Shown: piece after piece, positions 21,901 to 37,463 of the stretch
Numbering within the stretch: the first letter of the stretch is position 1
Layout: each line of letters opens with the position of its first letter
Assembly (NCBI GenBank): GCA_031769625.1
Contig: JAUIMM010001418.1
Span: forward strand, 744,001-808,000
Source: Taudactylus pleione
Lineage: Eukaryota; Chordata; Amphibia; Anura; Myobatrachidae
Length of the DNA stretch: 64,000 nucleotides
Direction: 5' to 3'
Program-made: the position numbers and the translations under genes
The notes under the pieces: generated by a model
The model's database searches: none
Seen by the model: only the letters and a program-made list of their open reading frames with translations
Told to the model about the DNA's origin: nothing

Positions 21901-24900
21901 TCTGTGTGCTCCTGAGTCTGTATATGGGAGACTGCGCTGAGTAATGAGATATGTGACACCTGTATATCTGTGTGCTCCTGAGTCTGTATATGGGAGACTG
22001 CGCTGAGTAATGTGATATGTGTCACCTGTATATCTGTGTGCTCCTGAGTATGTATATGGGAGACTGCGCTGAGTAATGTGATGAGTGACACCTGTATATC
22101 TGTGTGCTCCTGAGTCTGTATATGGGAGACTGTGCTGAGTAATGTGATGAGTGACACCTATATATCTGTGTGCTCCTGAGTCTGTATATGGAGACTGCGC
22201 TGAGTAATGTGATACGTGACACCTGTATATCTGTGTGCTCCTGAGTCTGTATATGGAGACTGCGCTGCGTAATGTGATATGTGACACCTGTATATCTGTG
22301 TGCTCCTGAGTCTGTATATGGGAGACTGTGCTGAGTAATGTGATGAGTGACACCTGTATATCTGTGTGCTCCTGAGTCTGTGTATGGGAGACTGTGCTGA
22401 GTAATGTGATATGTGATACCTGTATATCTCTGTGCTCCTGAGTCTGTATATAGGAGACTGCGCTGAGTAATGTGATATGTCACACCTGTATATCTGTGTG
22501 CTCCTGAGTCTGTATATAGGAGACTGCGCTGAGTAATGTGACAGCTGTATATCTGTGTGCTCCTGAGTCTGTGTATGGGAGACTGCGCTGAGTAATGTGA
22601 TATGTGACACCTGTATATCTGTGTGCTCCTGAGTCTGTATATAGGAGACTCCGCTGAGTAATGTGATATGCGACACCTGTATATCTGTGTGCTCCTGAGT
22701 CTGTATATAGGAGACTGCGCTGAGTAATGGGATATGCGACCCCTGTATATCTGTGTGCTCCTGAGTCTGTATATGGGAGACTGCGCTGAGTAATGAGATA
22801 TGTGACACCTGTATATCTGTGTGCTCCTGAGTCTGTATATGGGAGACTGCGCTGAGTAATGTGATATGTGACACCTGTATATCTGTGTGCTCCTGAGTAT
22901 GCATATGGGAGACTGCGCTGAGTAATGTGATATGTGACACCTGTATATCTGTGTGCTCCTAAGTCTGTATATGGGAGACTACGCTGAGTAATGTGATATG
23001 TGACACCTGTATATCTGTGTGCTGCTGAGTATGTATATGGGAGACTGCGCTGAGTAATGTGATATGTGACACCTGTATATCTGTGTGCTCCTGAGTCTGT
23101 ATATAGGAGACTGCGCTGAGTAATGTGATATGTGACACCTGTATATCTGTGTGCTCCTGAGTCTGTATATAGGAGACTGCGCTGAGTAATGTGACAGCTG
23201 TATATCTGTGTGCTCCTGAGTCTGTGTATGGGAGACTGCGCTGAGTAATGTGATATGTGACACCTGTATATCTGTGTGCTCCTGAGTCTGTATATAGGAG
23301 ACTCCGCTGAGTAATGTGATATGCGACACCTGTATATCTGTGTGCTCCTGAGTCTGTATATAGGAGACTGCGCTGAGTAATGGGATATGCGACCCCTGTA
23401 TATCTGTGTGCTCCTGAGTCTGTATATGGGAGACTGCGCTGAGTAATGAGATATGTGACACCTGTATATCTGTGTGCTCCTGAGTCTGTATATGGGAGAC
23501 TGCGCTGAGTAATGTGATATGTGACACCTGTATATCTGTGTGCTCCTGAGTATGTATATGGGAGACTGCGCTGAGTAATGTGATGAGTGACACCTGTATA
23601 TCTGTGTGCTCCTGAGTCTGTATATGGGAGACTGTGCTGAGTAATGTGATGAGTGACACCTATATATCTGTGTGCTCCTGAGTCTGTATATGGAGACTGC
23701 GCTGAGTAATGTGATACGTGACACCTGTATATCTGTGTGCTCCTGAGTCTGTATATGGAGACTGCGCTGCGTAATGTGATATGTGACACCTGTATATCTG
23801 TGTGCTCCTGAGTCTGTATATGGGAGACTGTGCTGAGTAATGTGATGAGTGACACCTGTATATCTGTGTTCTCCTGAGTCTGTATATGGGAGACTGTGCT
23901 GAGTAATGTGATATGTGACACCTGTATATCTGTGTGCTCCTGAGTCTGTATATAGGAGACTGCGCTGAGCAATGTGATATGTGACACCAGTATATCTGTG
24001 TGCTCCTGAGTCTGTATATGGGAGACGGCGCTGAGTAATGTGATATGTGACACCTGTATATCTGTGTGCTCCTGAGCCTGTATATGGGAGACTGCGCTGA
24101 GTAATGTGATATGTGACACCTGTGTATCTGTGTGCTCCTGAGTCTGTATATAGGAGACTGCGCTGAGCAATGTGATGTGTGACACCTGTATATCTGTGTG
24201 CCCATGAGTCTGTATATGGGAGATTGTGCTGAGTAATGTGATGAGTGACACCTGTATATCTGTGTGCTCCTGAGTCTGTATATGGGAGACTGTGCTGAGT
24301 AATGTGATGAGTGACACCTATATATCTGTGTGCTCCTGAGTCTGTATATGGAGACTGCGCTGAGTAATGTGATATGTGACACCTGTATATCTGTGTGCTC
24401 CTGAGTCTGTATATGGAGACTGCGCTGCGTAATGTGATATGTGACACCTGTATATCTGTGTGCTCCTGAGTCTGTATATGGGAGACTGTGCTGAGTAATG
24501 TGATGAGTGACACCTGTATATCTGTGTGCTCCTGAGTCTGTGTATGGGAGACTGTGCTGAGTAATGTGATTTGTGATACCTGTATATCTGTGTGCTCCTG
24601 AGCCTGTATATGGGAGACTGCGCTGAGTAATGTGATATGTGACACTTGTATATCTGTGTGCTCCTGAGTCTGTATATGGGAGACTGCGCTGAGTAATGTG
24701 ATATGTGACACCTGTATATCTGTGTGCTCCTGAGTCTGTATATAGGAGACTATGCTGAGTAATGTGACACCTGTATATCTGTGTGCTCCTGAGTCTGTAT
24801 ATGGGAGACTGTGCTGAGTAATGTGATATGTGACACCTGTATATCTCTGTGCTCCTGAGTCTGTATATGGGAGACTGTGCTGAGTAATGTGATATGTGAC

Positions 24901-27900
24901 AACTATATATCTGTGTGCTCCTGAGTCTGTATATAGGAGACTGCGCTGAGCAATGTGATATGTGACACCTGTATATCTGTGTGCTCCTGAGTCTGTATAT
25001 GGGAGACGGCGCTGAGTAATGTGATATGTGACACCTGTATATCTGTGTGCTCCTGAGCCTGTATATGGGAGACTGCGCTGAGTAATGTGATATGTGACAC
25101 CTTTGTATCTGTGTGCTCCTGAGTCTGTATATAGGAGACTGCGCTGAGCAATGTGATGTGTGACACCTGTATATCTGTGTGCCCCTGAGTCTGTATATGG
25201 GAGACTGTGCTGAGTAATGTGATGAGTGACACCTGTATATCTGTGTGCTCCTGAGTCTGTATATGGGAGACTGTGCTGAGTAATGTGATGAGTGACACCT
25301 GTATATCTGTGTGCTCCTGAGTCTGTATATGGAGACCGCGCTGAGTAATGTGATATGTGACACCTGTATATCTGTGTGCTCCTGAGACTGTATATGGAGA
25401 CTGCGCTGCGTAATGTGATATGTGACACCTGTATATCTGTGTGCTCCTGAGTCTGTATATGGAGACTGTGCTGAGTAATGTGATATGTGACACCTGTATA
25501 TCTGTGAGCTCCTGAGTCTGTATATGGGAGACTGTGCTGAGTAATGTGATATGTGACACCTGTGTATCTGTGTGCTCCTGAGTCTGAATATGGAGACTGT
25601 GCTGAGTAATGTGATATGTGACACCTGTATATCTGTGTGCTCCTGAGTCTGTATATAGGAGACTGCGCTGAGTAATGTGATATGTGACACCTGTATATCT
25701 GTGTGCTCCTGAGTCTGTATATGAGAGACTGCGCTGAGTAATGTGATATGTGACACCTGTATATCTGTGTGCTCCTGAGTCTGTATATAGGAGACTGTGC
25801 TGAGTGATGTGATATGTGACACCTGTATATCTGTGTGCTCCTGTGTCTGTATATGGAGACTGTGCTGAGTGATGTGATATGTGACACCTGTATATCTGTG
25901 TGCTCCTGAGTCTGTATATGGGAGACTGCGCTGAGTAATGTGATATGTGACACCTGTATATCTGTGTGCTCCTGAGTCTGTATATAGGAGACTGCGCTGA
26001 GTAATGTGATATGTCACACCTGTATATCTGTGTGCTCCTGAGTCTGTATATAGGAGACTGCGCTGAGTAATGTGACAGCTGTATATCTGTGTGCTCCTGA
26101 GTCTGTGTATGGGAGACTGCGCTGAGTAATGTGATATGTGACACCTGTATATCTCTGTGCTCCTGAGTCTGTATATAGGAGACTCCGCTGAGTAATGTGA
26201 TATGCGACACCTGTATATCTGTGTGCTCCTGAGTCTGTATATAGGAGACTGCGCTGAGTAATGGGATATGCGACCCCTGTATATCTGTGTGCTCCTGAGT
26301 CTGTATATGGGAGACTGCGCTGAGTAATGAGATATGTGACACCTGTATATCTGTGTGCTCCTGAGTCTGTATATGGGAGACTGCGCTGAGTAATGTGATA
26401 TGTGACACCTGTTTATCTGTGTGCTCCTGAGTATGTATATGGGAGACTGCGCTGAGTAATGTGATATGTGACACCTGTATATCTGTGTGCTCCTAAGTCT
26501 GTATATGGGAGACTACGCTGAGTAATGTGATATGTGACACCTGTATATCTGTGTGCTCCTGAGTCTGTATATAGGAGACTGCGCTGAGTAATGTGACAGC
26601 TGTATATCTGTGTGCTCCTGAGTCTGTGTATGGGAGACTGCGCTGAGTAATGTGATATGTGACACCTGTATATCTGTGTGCTCCTGAGTCTGTATATAGG
26701 AGACTCCGCTGAGTAATGTGATATGCGACACCTGTATATCTGTGTGCTCCTGAGTCTGTATATAGGAGACTGCGCTGAGTAATGGGATATGCGACCCCTG
26801 TATATCTGTGTGCTCCTGAGTCTGTATATGGGAGACTGCGCTGAGTAATGAGATATGTGACACCTGTATATCTGTGTGCTCCTGAGTCTGTATATGGGAG
26901 ACTGCGCTGAGTAATGTGATATGTGACACCTGTATATCTGTGTGCTCCTGAGTATGTATATGGGAGACTGCGCTGAGTAATGTGATGAGTGACACCTGTA
27001 TATCTGTGTGCTCCTGAGTCTGTATATGGGAGACTGTGCTGAGTAATGTGATGAGTGACACCTATATATCTGTGTGCTCCTGAGTCTGTATATGGAGACT
27101 GCGCTGAGTAATGTGATACGTGACACCTGTATATCTGTGTGCTCCTGAGTCTGTATATGGAGACTGCGCTGCGTAATGTGATATGTGACACCTGTATATC
27201 TGTGTGCTCCTGAGTCTGTATATGGGAGACTGTGCTGAGTAATGTGATGAGTGACACCTGTATATCTGTGTGCTCCTGAGTCTGTGTATGGGAGACTGTG
27301 CTGAGTAATGTGATATGTGATACCTGTATATCTCTGTGCTCCTGAGCCTGTATATGGGAGACTGCGCTGAGTAATGTGATATGTGACACTTGTATATCTG
27401 TGTGCTCCTGAGTCTGTATATGGGAGACTGCGCTGAGTAATGTGATATGTGACACCTGTATATCTGTGTGCTCCTGAGTCTGTATATAGGAGACTATGCT
27501 GAGTAATGTGACACCTGTATATCTGTGTGCTCCTGAGTCTGTATATGGAGACTGCGCTGAGTAATGTGATATGTGACACCTGTATATCTGTGTGCTCCTG
27601 AGTCTGTATATGGAGACTGCGCTGCGTAATGTGATATGTGACACCTGTATATCTGTGTGCTCCTGAGTCTGTATATGGGAGACTGTGCTGAGTAATGTGA
27701 TGAGTGACACCTGTATATCTGTGTGCTCCTGAGTCTGTGTATGGGAGACTGTGCTGAGTAATGTGATATGTGATACCTGTATATCTGTGTGCTCCTGAGC
27801 CTTTATATGGGAGACTGCGCTGAGTAATGTGATATGTGACACTTGTATATCTGTGTGCTCCTGAGTCTGTATATGGGAGACTGCGCTGAGTAATGTGATA

Positions 27901-28994
27901 TGTGACACCTGTATATCTGTGTGCTCCTGAGTCTGTATATAGGAGACTATGCTGAGTAATGTGACACCTGTATATCTGTGTGCTCCTGAGTCTGTATATG
28001 GGAGACTGTGCTGAGTAATGTGATATGTGACACCTGTATATCTCTGTGCTCCTGAGTCTGTATATGGGAGACTGAGCTGAGTAATGTGATATGTGACACC
28101 TATATATCTGTGTGCTCCTGAGTCTGTATATAGGAGACTGCGCTGAGCAATGTGATATGTGACACCTGTATATCTGTGTGCTCCTGAGTCTGTATATGGG
28201 AGACGGCACTTAGTAATGTGATATGTGACACCTGTATATCTGTGTGCTCCTGAGCCTGTATATGGGAGACTGCGCTGAGTAATGTGATATGTGACACCTT
28301 TGTATCTGTGTGCTCCTGAGTCTGTATATAGGAGACTGCGCTGAGCAATGTGATGTGTGACACCTGTATATCTGTGTGCCCCTGAGTCTGTATATGGGAG
28401 ACTGTGCTGAGTAATGTGATGAGTGACACCTGTATATCTGTGTGCTCCTGAGTCTGTATATGGGAGACTGTGCTGAGTAATGTGATGAGTGACACCTGTA
28501 TATCTGTGTGCTCCTGAGTCTGTATATGGAGACTGCGCTGAGTAATGTGATATGTGACACCTGTATATCTGTGTGCTCCTGAGTCTGTATATGGAGACTG
28601 CGCTGCGTAATGTGATATGTGACACCTGTATATCTGTGTGCTCCTGAGTCTGTATATAGGAGACTGCGCTGAGTAATGTGATATGTGACACCTGTATATC
28701 TGTGTGCTCCTGAGTCTGTATATGAGAGACTGCGCTGAGTAATGTGATATGTGACACCTGTATATCTGTGTGCTCCTGAGTCTGTATATAGGAGACTGTG
28801 CTGAGTGATGTGATATGTGACACCTGTATATCTGTGTGCTCCTGTGTCTGTATATGGAGACTGTGCTGAGTGATGTGATATGTGACACCTGTATATCTGT
28901 GTGCTCCTGAGTCTGTATATGGGAGACTGCGCTGTGTAATGTGATATGTGACACCTGTATATCTGTGTGCTCCTGAGTCTGTATATAGGAGACT

Positions 28995-31683
28995 GCGCTG
29001 AGTAATGTGATATGTCACACCTGTATATCTGTGTGCTCCTGAGTCTATATATGGGAGACTGCGCTGAGTAACGTGATATGTGACACCTGCATATCTATGT
29101 GCTCCTGAGTCTGTATATGGGAGACTACGCTGAGTAATGTGATATGTGACACCTGTATATCTGTGTGCTCCTGAGTCTGTATATAGGAGACTGCGCTGAG
29201 TAATGTGATATGTGATACCTGTATATCTGTGTGCTCCTGAGTCTGTATATAGGAGACTGCGCTGAGTAATGTGACAGCTGTATATCTGTGTGCTCCTGAG
29301 TCTGTGTATGGGAGACTGCGCTGAGTAATGTGATATGTGACACCTGTATATCTGTGTGCTCCTGAGTCTGTATATAGGAGACTCCGCTGAGTAATGTGAT
29401 ATGCGACAACTGTATATCTGTGTGCTCTTGAGTCTGTATATAGGAGACTGCGCTGAGTAATGGGATATGCGACCCCTGTATATCTGTGTGCTCCTGAGTC
29501 TGTATATGGGAGACTGCGCTGAGTAATGAGATATGTGACACCTGTATATCTGTGTGCTCCTGAGTCTGTATATGGGAGACTGCGCTGAGTAATGTGATAT
29601 GTGACACCTGTATATCAGTGTGCTCCTGAGTATGTATATGGGAGACTGCGCTGAGTAATGTGATATGTGACACCTGTATATCTGTGTGCTCCTAAGTCTG
29701 TATATGGGAGACTACGCTGAGTAATGTGATATGTGACACCTGTATATCTGTGTGCTCCTGAGTCTGTATATGGGAGACTGCGCTGAGTAATGTGATATGT
29801 GACACCTGTATATCTGTTTGCCCCTGAGTCTGTATATGGGAGACTGCGCTGAGTAATGTGATATGTGACACCTGTATATCTGTGTGCTCCTCAGTCTGTA
29901 TATGGGGGACTGCGCTGAGTAATGTGATATGTGACAACTGTATATCTGTGTGCTCCTGAGTCTGTATATGGGAGACTGCGCTGTGTAATATGATAGGTGA
30001 CACCTGTATATCTGTGTGCTCCTGAGTCTGTATATGGGAGACTGCGCTGAGTAATGTGATATGTGACACCTGTATATCTCTGTGCTCCTGAGTCTGTATA
30101 TGGGAGACTGCGCTGAGTAATGTGATATGTGACACCTGTATATCTGTGTGCTCCTGAGTCTGTATATGGGAGACTGCGCTGAGTAATGTGATATGTGACA
30201 CCTTTGTATCTGTGTGCTCCTGAGTCTGTATATAGGAGACTGCGCTGAGCAATGTGATGTGTGACACCTGTATATCTGTGTGCCCCTGAGTCTGTATATG
30301 GGAGACTGTGCTGAGTAATGTGATGAGTGACACCTGTATATCTGTGTGCTCCTGAGTCTGTATATGGGAGACTGTGCTGAGTAATGTGATGAGTGACACC
30401 TGTATATCTGTGTGCTCCTGAGTCTGTATATGGAGACTGCGCTGAGTAATGTGATATGTGACACCTGTATATCTGTGAGCTCCTGAGTCTGTATATGGAG
30501 ACTGCGCTGCGTAATGTGATATGTGACACCTGTATATCTGTGTGCTCCTGAGTCTGTATATAGGAGACTGCGCTGAGTAATGTGATATGTGACACCTGTA
30601 TATCTGTGTGCTCCTGAGTCTGTATATGAGAGACTGCGCTGAGTAATGTGATATGTGACACCTGTATATCTGTGTGCTCCTGAGTCTGTATATAGGAGAC
30701 TGTGCTGAGTGATGTGATATGTGACACCTGTATATCTGTGTGCTACTGTGTCTGTATATGGAGACTGTGCTGAGTGATGTGATATGTGACACCTGTATAT
30801 CTGTGTGCTCCTGAGTCTGTATATGGGAGACTGCGCTGAGTAATGTGATATGTGACTCCTGTATATCTGTGTGCTCCTGAGTCTGTATATAGGAGACTGC
30901 GCTGAGTAATGTGATATGTCACACCTGTATATCTGTGTGCTCCTGAGTCTATATATGGGAGACTGCGCTGAGTAACGTGATATGTGACACCTGCATATCT
31001 ATGTGCTCCTGAGTCTGTATATGGGAGACTACGCTGAGTAATGTGATATGTGACACCTGTATATCTGTGTGCTCCTGAGTCTGTATATAGGAGACTGCGC
31101 TGAGTAATGTGATATGTGATACCTGTATATCTGTGTGCTCCTGAGTCTGTATATAGGAGACTGCGCTGAGTAATGTGACAGCTGTATATCTGTGTGCTCC
31201 TGAGTCTGTGTATGGGAGACTGCGCTGAGTAATGTGATATGTGACACCTGTATATCTGTGTGCTCCTGAGTCTGTATATAGGAGACTCCGCTGAGTAATG
31301 TGATATGCGACAACTGTATATCTGTGTGCTCTTGAGTCTGTATATAGGAGACTGCGCTGAGTAATGGGATATGCGACCCCTGTATATCTGTGTGCTCCTG
31401 AGTCTGTATATGGGAGACTGCGCTGAGTAATGAGATATGTGACACCTGTATATCTGTGTGCTCCTGAGTCTGTATATGGGAGACTGCGCTGAGTAATGTG
31501 ATATGTGACACCTGTATATCAGTGTGCTCCTGAGTATGTATATGGGAGACTGCGCTGAGTAATGTGATATGTGACACCTGTATATCTGTGTGCTCCTAAG
31601 TCTGTATATGGGAGACTACGCTGAGTAATGTGATATGTGACACCTCTATATCTGTGTGCTCCTGAGTCTGTATATGGGAGACT
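28995..31683. repeat. Higher-order block, 2,689-bp tandem duplication, copy 1
   Basis: The interval repeats 2,689 bp downstream. Inside it a segment of about 0.55 kb (29125-29673) occurs again 1,904 bp on (31029-31577), so the block has the internal structure 1,904 + 785. A diagnostic monomer with CTATATATGGG, AACGTGATATG and CTGCATATCTATGTG begins each sub-block (near 29045, 30949, 31734 and 33638). Confidence 0.88.
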
Positions 31684-34394
31684 GCGCTGAGTAATGTGAT
31701 ATGTCACACCTGTATATCTGTGTGCTCCTGAGTCTATATATGGGAGACTTCGCTGAGTAACGTGATATGTGACACCTGCATATCTATGTGCTCCTGAGTC
31801 TGTATATGGGAGACTACGCTGAGTAATGTGATATGTGACACCTGTATATCTGTGTGCTCCTGAGTCTGTATATAGGAGACTGCGCTGAGTAATGTGATAT
31901 GTGATACCTGTATATCTGTGTGCTCCTGAGTCTGTATATAGGAGACTGCGCTGAGTAATGTGACAGCTGTATATCTGTGTGCTCCTGAGTCTGTGTATGG
32001 GAGACTGCGCTGAGTAATGTGATATGTGACACCTGTATATCTGTGTGCTCCTGAGTCTGTATATAGGAGACTCCGCTGAGTAATGTGATATGCGACAACT
32101 GTATATCTGTGTGCTCTTGAGTCTGTATATAGGAGACTGCGCTGAGTAATGGGATATGCGACCCCTGTATATCTGTGTGCTCCTGAGTCTGTATATGGGA
32201 GACTGCGCTGAGTAATGAGATATGTGACACCTGTATATCTGTGTGCTCCTGAGTCTGTATATGGGAGACTGCGCTGAGTAATGTGATATGTGACACCTGT
32301 ATATCAGTGTGCTCCTGAGTATGTATATGGGAGACTGCGCTGAGTAATGTGATATGTGACACCTGTATATCTGTGTGCTCCTAAGTCTGTATATGGGAGA
32401 CTACGCTGAGTAATGTGATATGTGACACCTGTATATCTGTGTGCTCCTGAGTCTGTATATGGGAGACTGCGCTGAGTAATGTGATATGTGACACCTGTAT
32501 ATCTGTTTGCCCCTGAGTCTGTATATGGGAGACTGCGCTGAGTAATGTGATATGTGACACCTGTATATCTGTGTGCTCCTCAGTCTGTATATGGGGGACT
32601 GCGCTGAGTAATGTGATATGTGACAACTGTATATCTGTGTGCTCCTGAGTCTGTATATGGGAGACTGCGCTGTGTAATATGATAGGTGACACCTGTATAT
32701 CTGTGTGCTCCTGAGTCTGTATATGGGAGACTGCGCTGAGTAATGTGATATGTGACACCTGTATATCTCTGTGCTCCTGAGTCTGTATATGGGAGACTGC
32801 GCTGAGTAATGTGATATGTGACACCTGTATATCTGTGTGCTCCTGAGTCTGTATATGGGAGACTGCGCTGAGTAATGTGATATGTGACACCTTTGTATCT
32901 GTGTGCTCCTGAGTCTGTATATAGGAGACTGCGCTGAGCAATGTGATGTGTGACACCTGTATATCTGTGTGCCCCTGAGTCTGTATATGGGAGACTGTGC
33001 TGAGTAATGTGATGAGTGACACCTGTATATCTGTGTGCTCCTGAGTCTGTATATGGGAGACTGTGCTGAGTAATGTGATGAGTGACACCTGTATATCTGT
33101 GTGCTCCTGAGTCTGTATATGGAGACTGCGCTGAGTAATGTGATATGTGACACCTGTATATCTGTGTGCTCCTGAGTCTGTATATGGAGACTGCGCTGCG
33201 TAATGTGATATGTGACACCTGTATATCTGTGTGCTCCTGAGTCTGTATATAGGAGACTGCGCTGAGTAATGTGATATGTGACACCTGTATATCTGTGTGC
33301 TCCTGAGTCTGTATATGAGAGACTGCGCTGAGTAATGTGATATGTGACACCTGTATATCTGTGTGCTCCTGAGTCTGTATATAGGAGACTGTGCTGAGTG
33401 ATGTGATATGTGACACCTGTATATCTGTGTGCTACTGTGTCTGTATATGGAGACTGTGCTGAGTGATGTGATATGTGACACCTGTATATCTGTGTGCTCC
33501 TGAGTCTGTATATGGGAGACTGCGCTGAGTAATGTGATATGTGACACCTGTATATCTGTGTGCTCCTGAGTCTGTATATAGGAGACTGCGCTGAGTAATG
33601 TGATATGTCACACCTGTATATCTATGTGCTCCTGAGTCTATATATGGGAGACTGCGCTGAGTAACGTGATATGTGACACCTGCATATCTATGTGCTCCTG
33701 AGTCTGTATATGGGAGACTACGCTGAGTAATGTGATATGTGACACCTGTATATCTGTGTGCTCCTGAGTCTGTATATAGGAGACTGCGCTGAGTAATGTG
33801 ATATGTGATACCTGTATATCTGTGTGCTCCTGAGTCTGTATATAGGAGACTGCGCTGAGTAATGTGACAGCTGTATATCTGTGTGCTCCTGAGTCTGTGT
33901 ATGGGAGACTGCGCTGAGTAATGTGATATGTGACACCTGTATATCTGTGTGCTCCTGAGTCTGTATATAGGAGACTCCGCTGAGTAATGTGATATGCGAC
34001 AACTGTATATCTGTGTGCTCTTGAGTCTGTATATAGGAGACTGCGCTGAGTAATGGGATATGCGACCCCTGTATATCTGTGTGCTCCTGAGTCTGTATAT
34101 GGGAGACTGCGCTGAGTAATGAGATATGTGACACCTGTATATCTGTGTGCTCCTGAGTCTGTATATGGGAGACTGCGCTGAGTAATGTGATATGTGACAC
34201 CTGTATATCAGTGTGCTCCTGAGTATGTATATGGGAGACTGCGCTGAGTAATGTGATATGTGACACCTGTATATCTGTGTGCTCCTAAGTCTGTATATGG
34301 GAGACTACGCTGAGTAATGTGATATGTGACACCTCTATATCTGTGTGCTCCTGAGTCTGTATATGGGAGACTGCGCTGAGTAATGTGATATGTG
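31684..34394. repeat. Higher-order block, 2,689-bp tandem duplication, copy 2
   Basis: Direct tandem copy of 28995-31683 with very few differences; one is a GTAA-type monomer carrying CTTCGCTGAG near 31748, seen in this copy but not in the other three sub-block starts. The copies diverge at TGTCACACC (31703) versus TGTGACACC (34392). Confidence 0.86.
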
Positions 34395-37300
34395 ACACCT
34401 GTATATCTGTTTGCCCCTGAGTCTGTATATGGGAGACTGTGCTGAGTAATGTGATATGTGACACCTGTATATCTGTGTTCTCCTCAGTCTGTATATGGGG
34501 GACTGCGCTGAGTAATGTGATATGTGACAACTGTATATCTGTGTGCTCCTGAGTCTGTATATGGGAGACTGCGCTGTGTAATATGATAGGTGACACCTGT
34601 ATATCTGTGTGCTCCTGAGTCTGTATATGGGAGACTGCGCTGAGTAATGTGATATGTGACACCTGTATATCTCTGTGCTCCTGAGTCTGTATATGGGAGA
34701 CTGTGCTGAGTAATGTGATGAGTGACACCTATATATCTGTGTGCTCCTGAGTCTGTATATGGAGACTGCGCTGAGTAATGTGATACGTGACACCTGTATA
34801 TCTGTGTGCTCCTGAGTCTGTATATGGAGACTGCGCTGCGTAATGTGATATGTGACACCTGTATATCTGTGTGCTCCTGAGTCTGTATATGGGAGACTGT
34901 GCTGAGTAATGTGATGAGTGACACCTGTATATCTGTGTGCTCCTGAGTCTGTGTATGGGAGACTGTGCTGAGTAATGTGATATGTGATACCTGTATATCT
35001 CTGTGCTCCTGAGTCTGTATATAGGAGACTGCGCTGAGTAATGTGATATGTCACACCTGTATATCTGTGTGCTCCTGAGTCTGTATATAGGAGACTGCGC
35101 TGAGTAATGTGACAGCTGTATATCTGTGTGCTCCTGAGTCTGTGTATGGGAGACTGCGCTGAGTAATGTGATATGTGACACCTGTATATCTGTGTGCTCC
35201 TGAGTCTGTATATAGGAGACTCCGCTGAGTAATGTGATATGCGACACCTGTATATCTGTGTGCTCCTGAGTCTGTATATAGGAGACTGCGCTGAGTAATG
35301 GGATATGCGACCCCTGTATATCTGTGTGCTCCTGAGTCTGTATATGGGAGACTGCGCTGAGTAATGAGATATGTGACACCTGTATATCTGTGTGCTCCTG
35401 AGTCTGTATATGGGAGACTGCGCTGAGTAATGTGATATGTGACACCTGTATATCTGTGTGCTCCTGAGTATGCATATGGGAGACTGCGCTGAGTAATGTG
35501 ATATGTGACACCTGTATATCTGTGTGCTCATAAGTCTGTATATGGGAGACTACGCTGAGTAATGTGATATGTGACACCTGTATATCTGTGTGCTCCTGAG
35601 TATGTATATGGGAGACTGCGCTGAGTAATGTGATATGTGACACCTGTATATCTGTGTGCTCCTGAGTCTGTATATAGGAGACTGCGCTGAGTAATGTGAT
35701 ATGTGACACCTGTATATCTGTGTGCTCCTGAGTCTGTATATAGGAGACTGCGCTGAGTAATGTGACAGCTGTATATCTGTGTGCTCCTGAGTCTGTGTAT
35801 GGGAGACTGCGCTGAGTAATGTGATATGTGACACCTGTATATCTGTGTGCTCCTGAGTCTGTATATAGGAGACTCCGCTGAGTAATGTGATATGCGACAC
35901 CTGTATATCTGTGTGCTCCTGAGTCTGTATATAGGAGACTGCGCTGAGTAATGGGATATGCGACCCCTGTATATCTGTGTGCTCCTGAGTCTGTATATGG
36001 GAGACTGCGCTGAGTAATGAGATATGTGACACCTGTATATCTGTGTGCTCCTGAGTCTGTATATGGGAGACTGCGCTGAGTAATGTGATATGTGACATCT
36101 GTATATCTGTGTGCTCCTGAGTATGTATATGGGAGACTGCGCTGAGTAATGTGATGAGTGACACCTGTATATCTGTGTGCTCCTGAGTCTGTATATGGGA
36201 GACTGTGCTGAGTAATGTGATGAGTGACACCTATATATCTGTGTGCTCCTGAGTCTGTATATGGAGACTGCGCTGAGTAATGTGATACGTGACACCTGTA
36301 TATCTGTGTGCTCCTGAGTCTGTATATGGAGACTGCGCTGCGTAATGTGATATGTGACACCTGTATATCTGTGTGCTCCTGAGTCTGTATATGGGAGACT
36401 GTGCTGAGTAATGTGATGAGTGACACCTGTATATCTGTGTTCTCCTGAGTCTGTATATGGGAGACTGTGCTGAGTAATGTGATATGTGACACCTGTATAT
36501 CTGTGTGCTCCTGAGTCTGTATATAGGAGACTGCGCTGAGCAATGTGATATGTGACACCAGTATATCTGTGTGCTCCTGAGTCTGTATATGGGAGACGGC
36601 GCTGAGTAATGTGATATGTGACACCTCTATATCTGTGCGCTCCTGAGCCTGTATATGGGAGACTGCGCTGAGTAATGTGATATGTGACACCTGTGTATCA
36701 TTGTGCTCCTGAGTCTGTATATAGGAGACTGTGCTGAGTAATGTGATGTGTGACACCTGTATATCTGTGTGCCCCTGAGTCTGTATATGGGAGATTGTGC
36801 TGAGTAATGTGATGAGTGACACCTGTATATCTGTGTGCTCCTGAGTCTGTATATGGGAGACTGTGCTGAGTAATGTGATGAGTGACACCTATATATCTGT
36901 GTGCTCCTGAGTCTGTATATGGAGACTGCGCTGAGTAATGTGATATGTGACACCTGTATATCTGTGTGCTCCTGAGTCTGTATATGGAGACTGCGCTGCG
37001 TAATGTGATATGTGACACCTGTATATCTGTGTGCTCCTGAGTCTGTATATGGGAGACTGTGCTGAGTAATGTGATGAGTGACACCTGTATATCTGTGTGC
37101 TCCTGAGTCTGTGTATGGGAGACTGTGCTGAGTAATGTGATTTGTGATACCTGTATATCTGTGTGCTCCTGAGCCTGTATATGGGAGACTGCGCTGAGTA
37201 ATGTGATATGTGACACTTGTATATCTGTGTGCTCCTGAGTCTGTATATGGGAGACTGCGCTGAGTAATGTGATATGTGACACCTGTATATCTGTGTGCTC

Positions 37301-37463
37301 CTGAGTCTGTATATGGGAGATTGTGCTGAGTAATGTGATGAGTGACACCTGTATATCTGTGTGCTCCTGAGTCTGTATATGGAGACTGCGCTGAGTAATG
37401 TGATATGTGACACCTGTATATCTGTGTGCTCCTGAGTCTGTATATGGAGACTGCGCTGCATAA
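34252..37463. repeat. Higher-order block, 3,212-bp tandem duplication, copy 1
   Basis: The whole interval recurs 3,212 bp downstream and was identical at every place I compared, including rare variants such as GCTCATAAGTC (35527 and 38739), CACCTCTATATCTGTGCGC (36622 and 39834) and GTGTATCATTGTGC (near 36694 and 39906). This is the cleanest large duplication in the array and overlaps the end of the 2,689-bp block by a few monomers. Confidence 0.92.
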
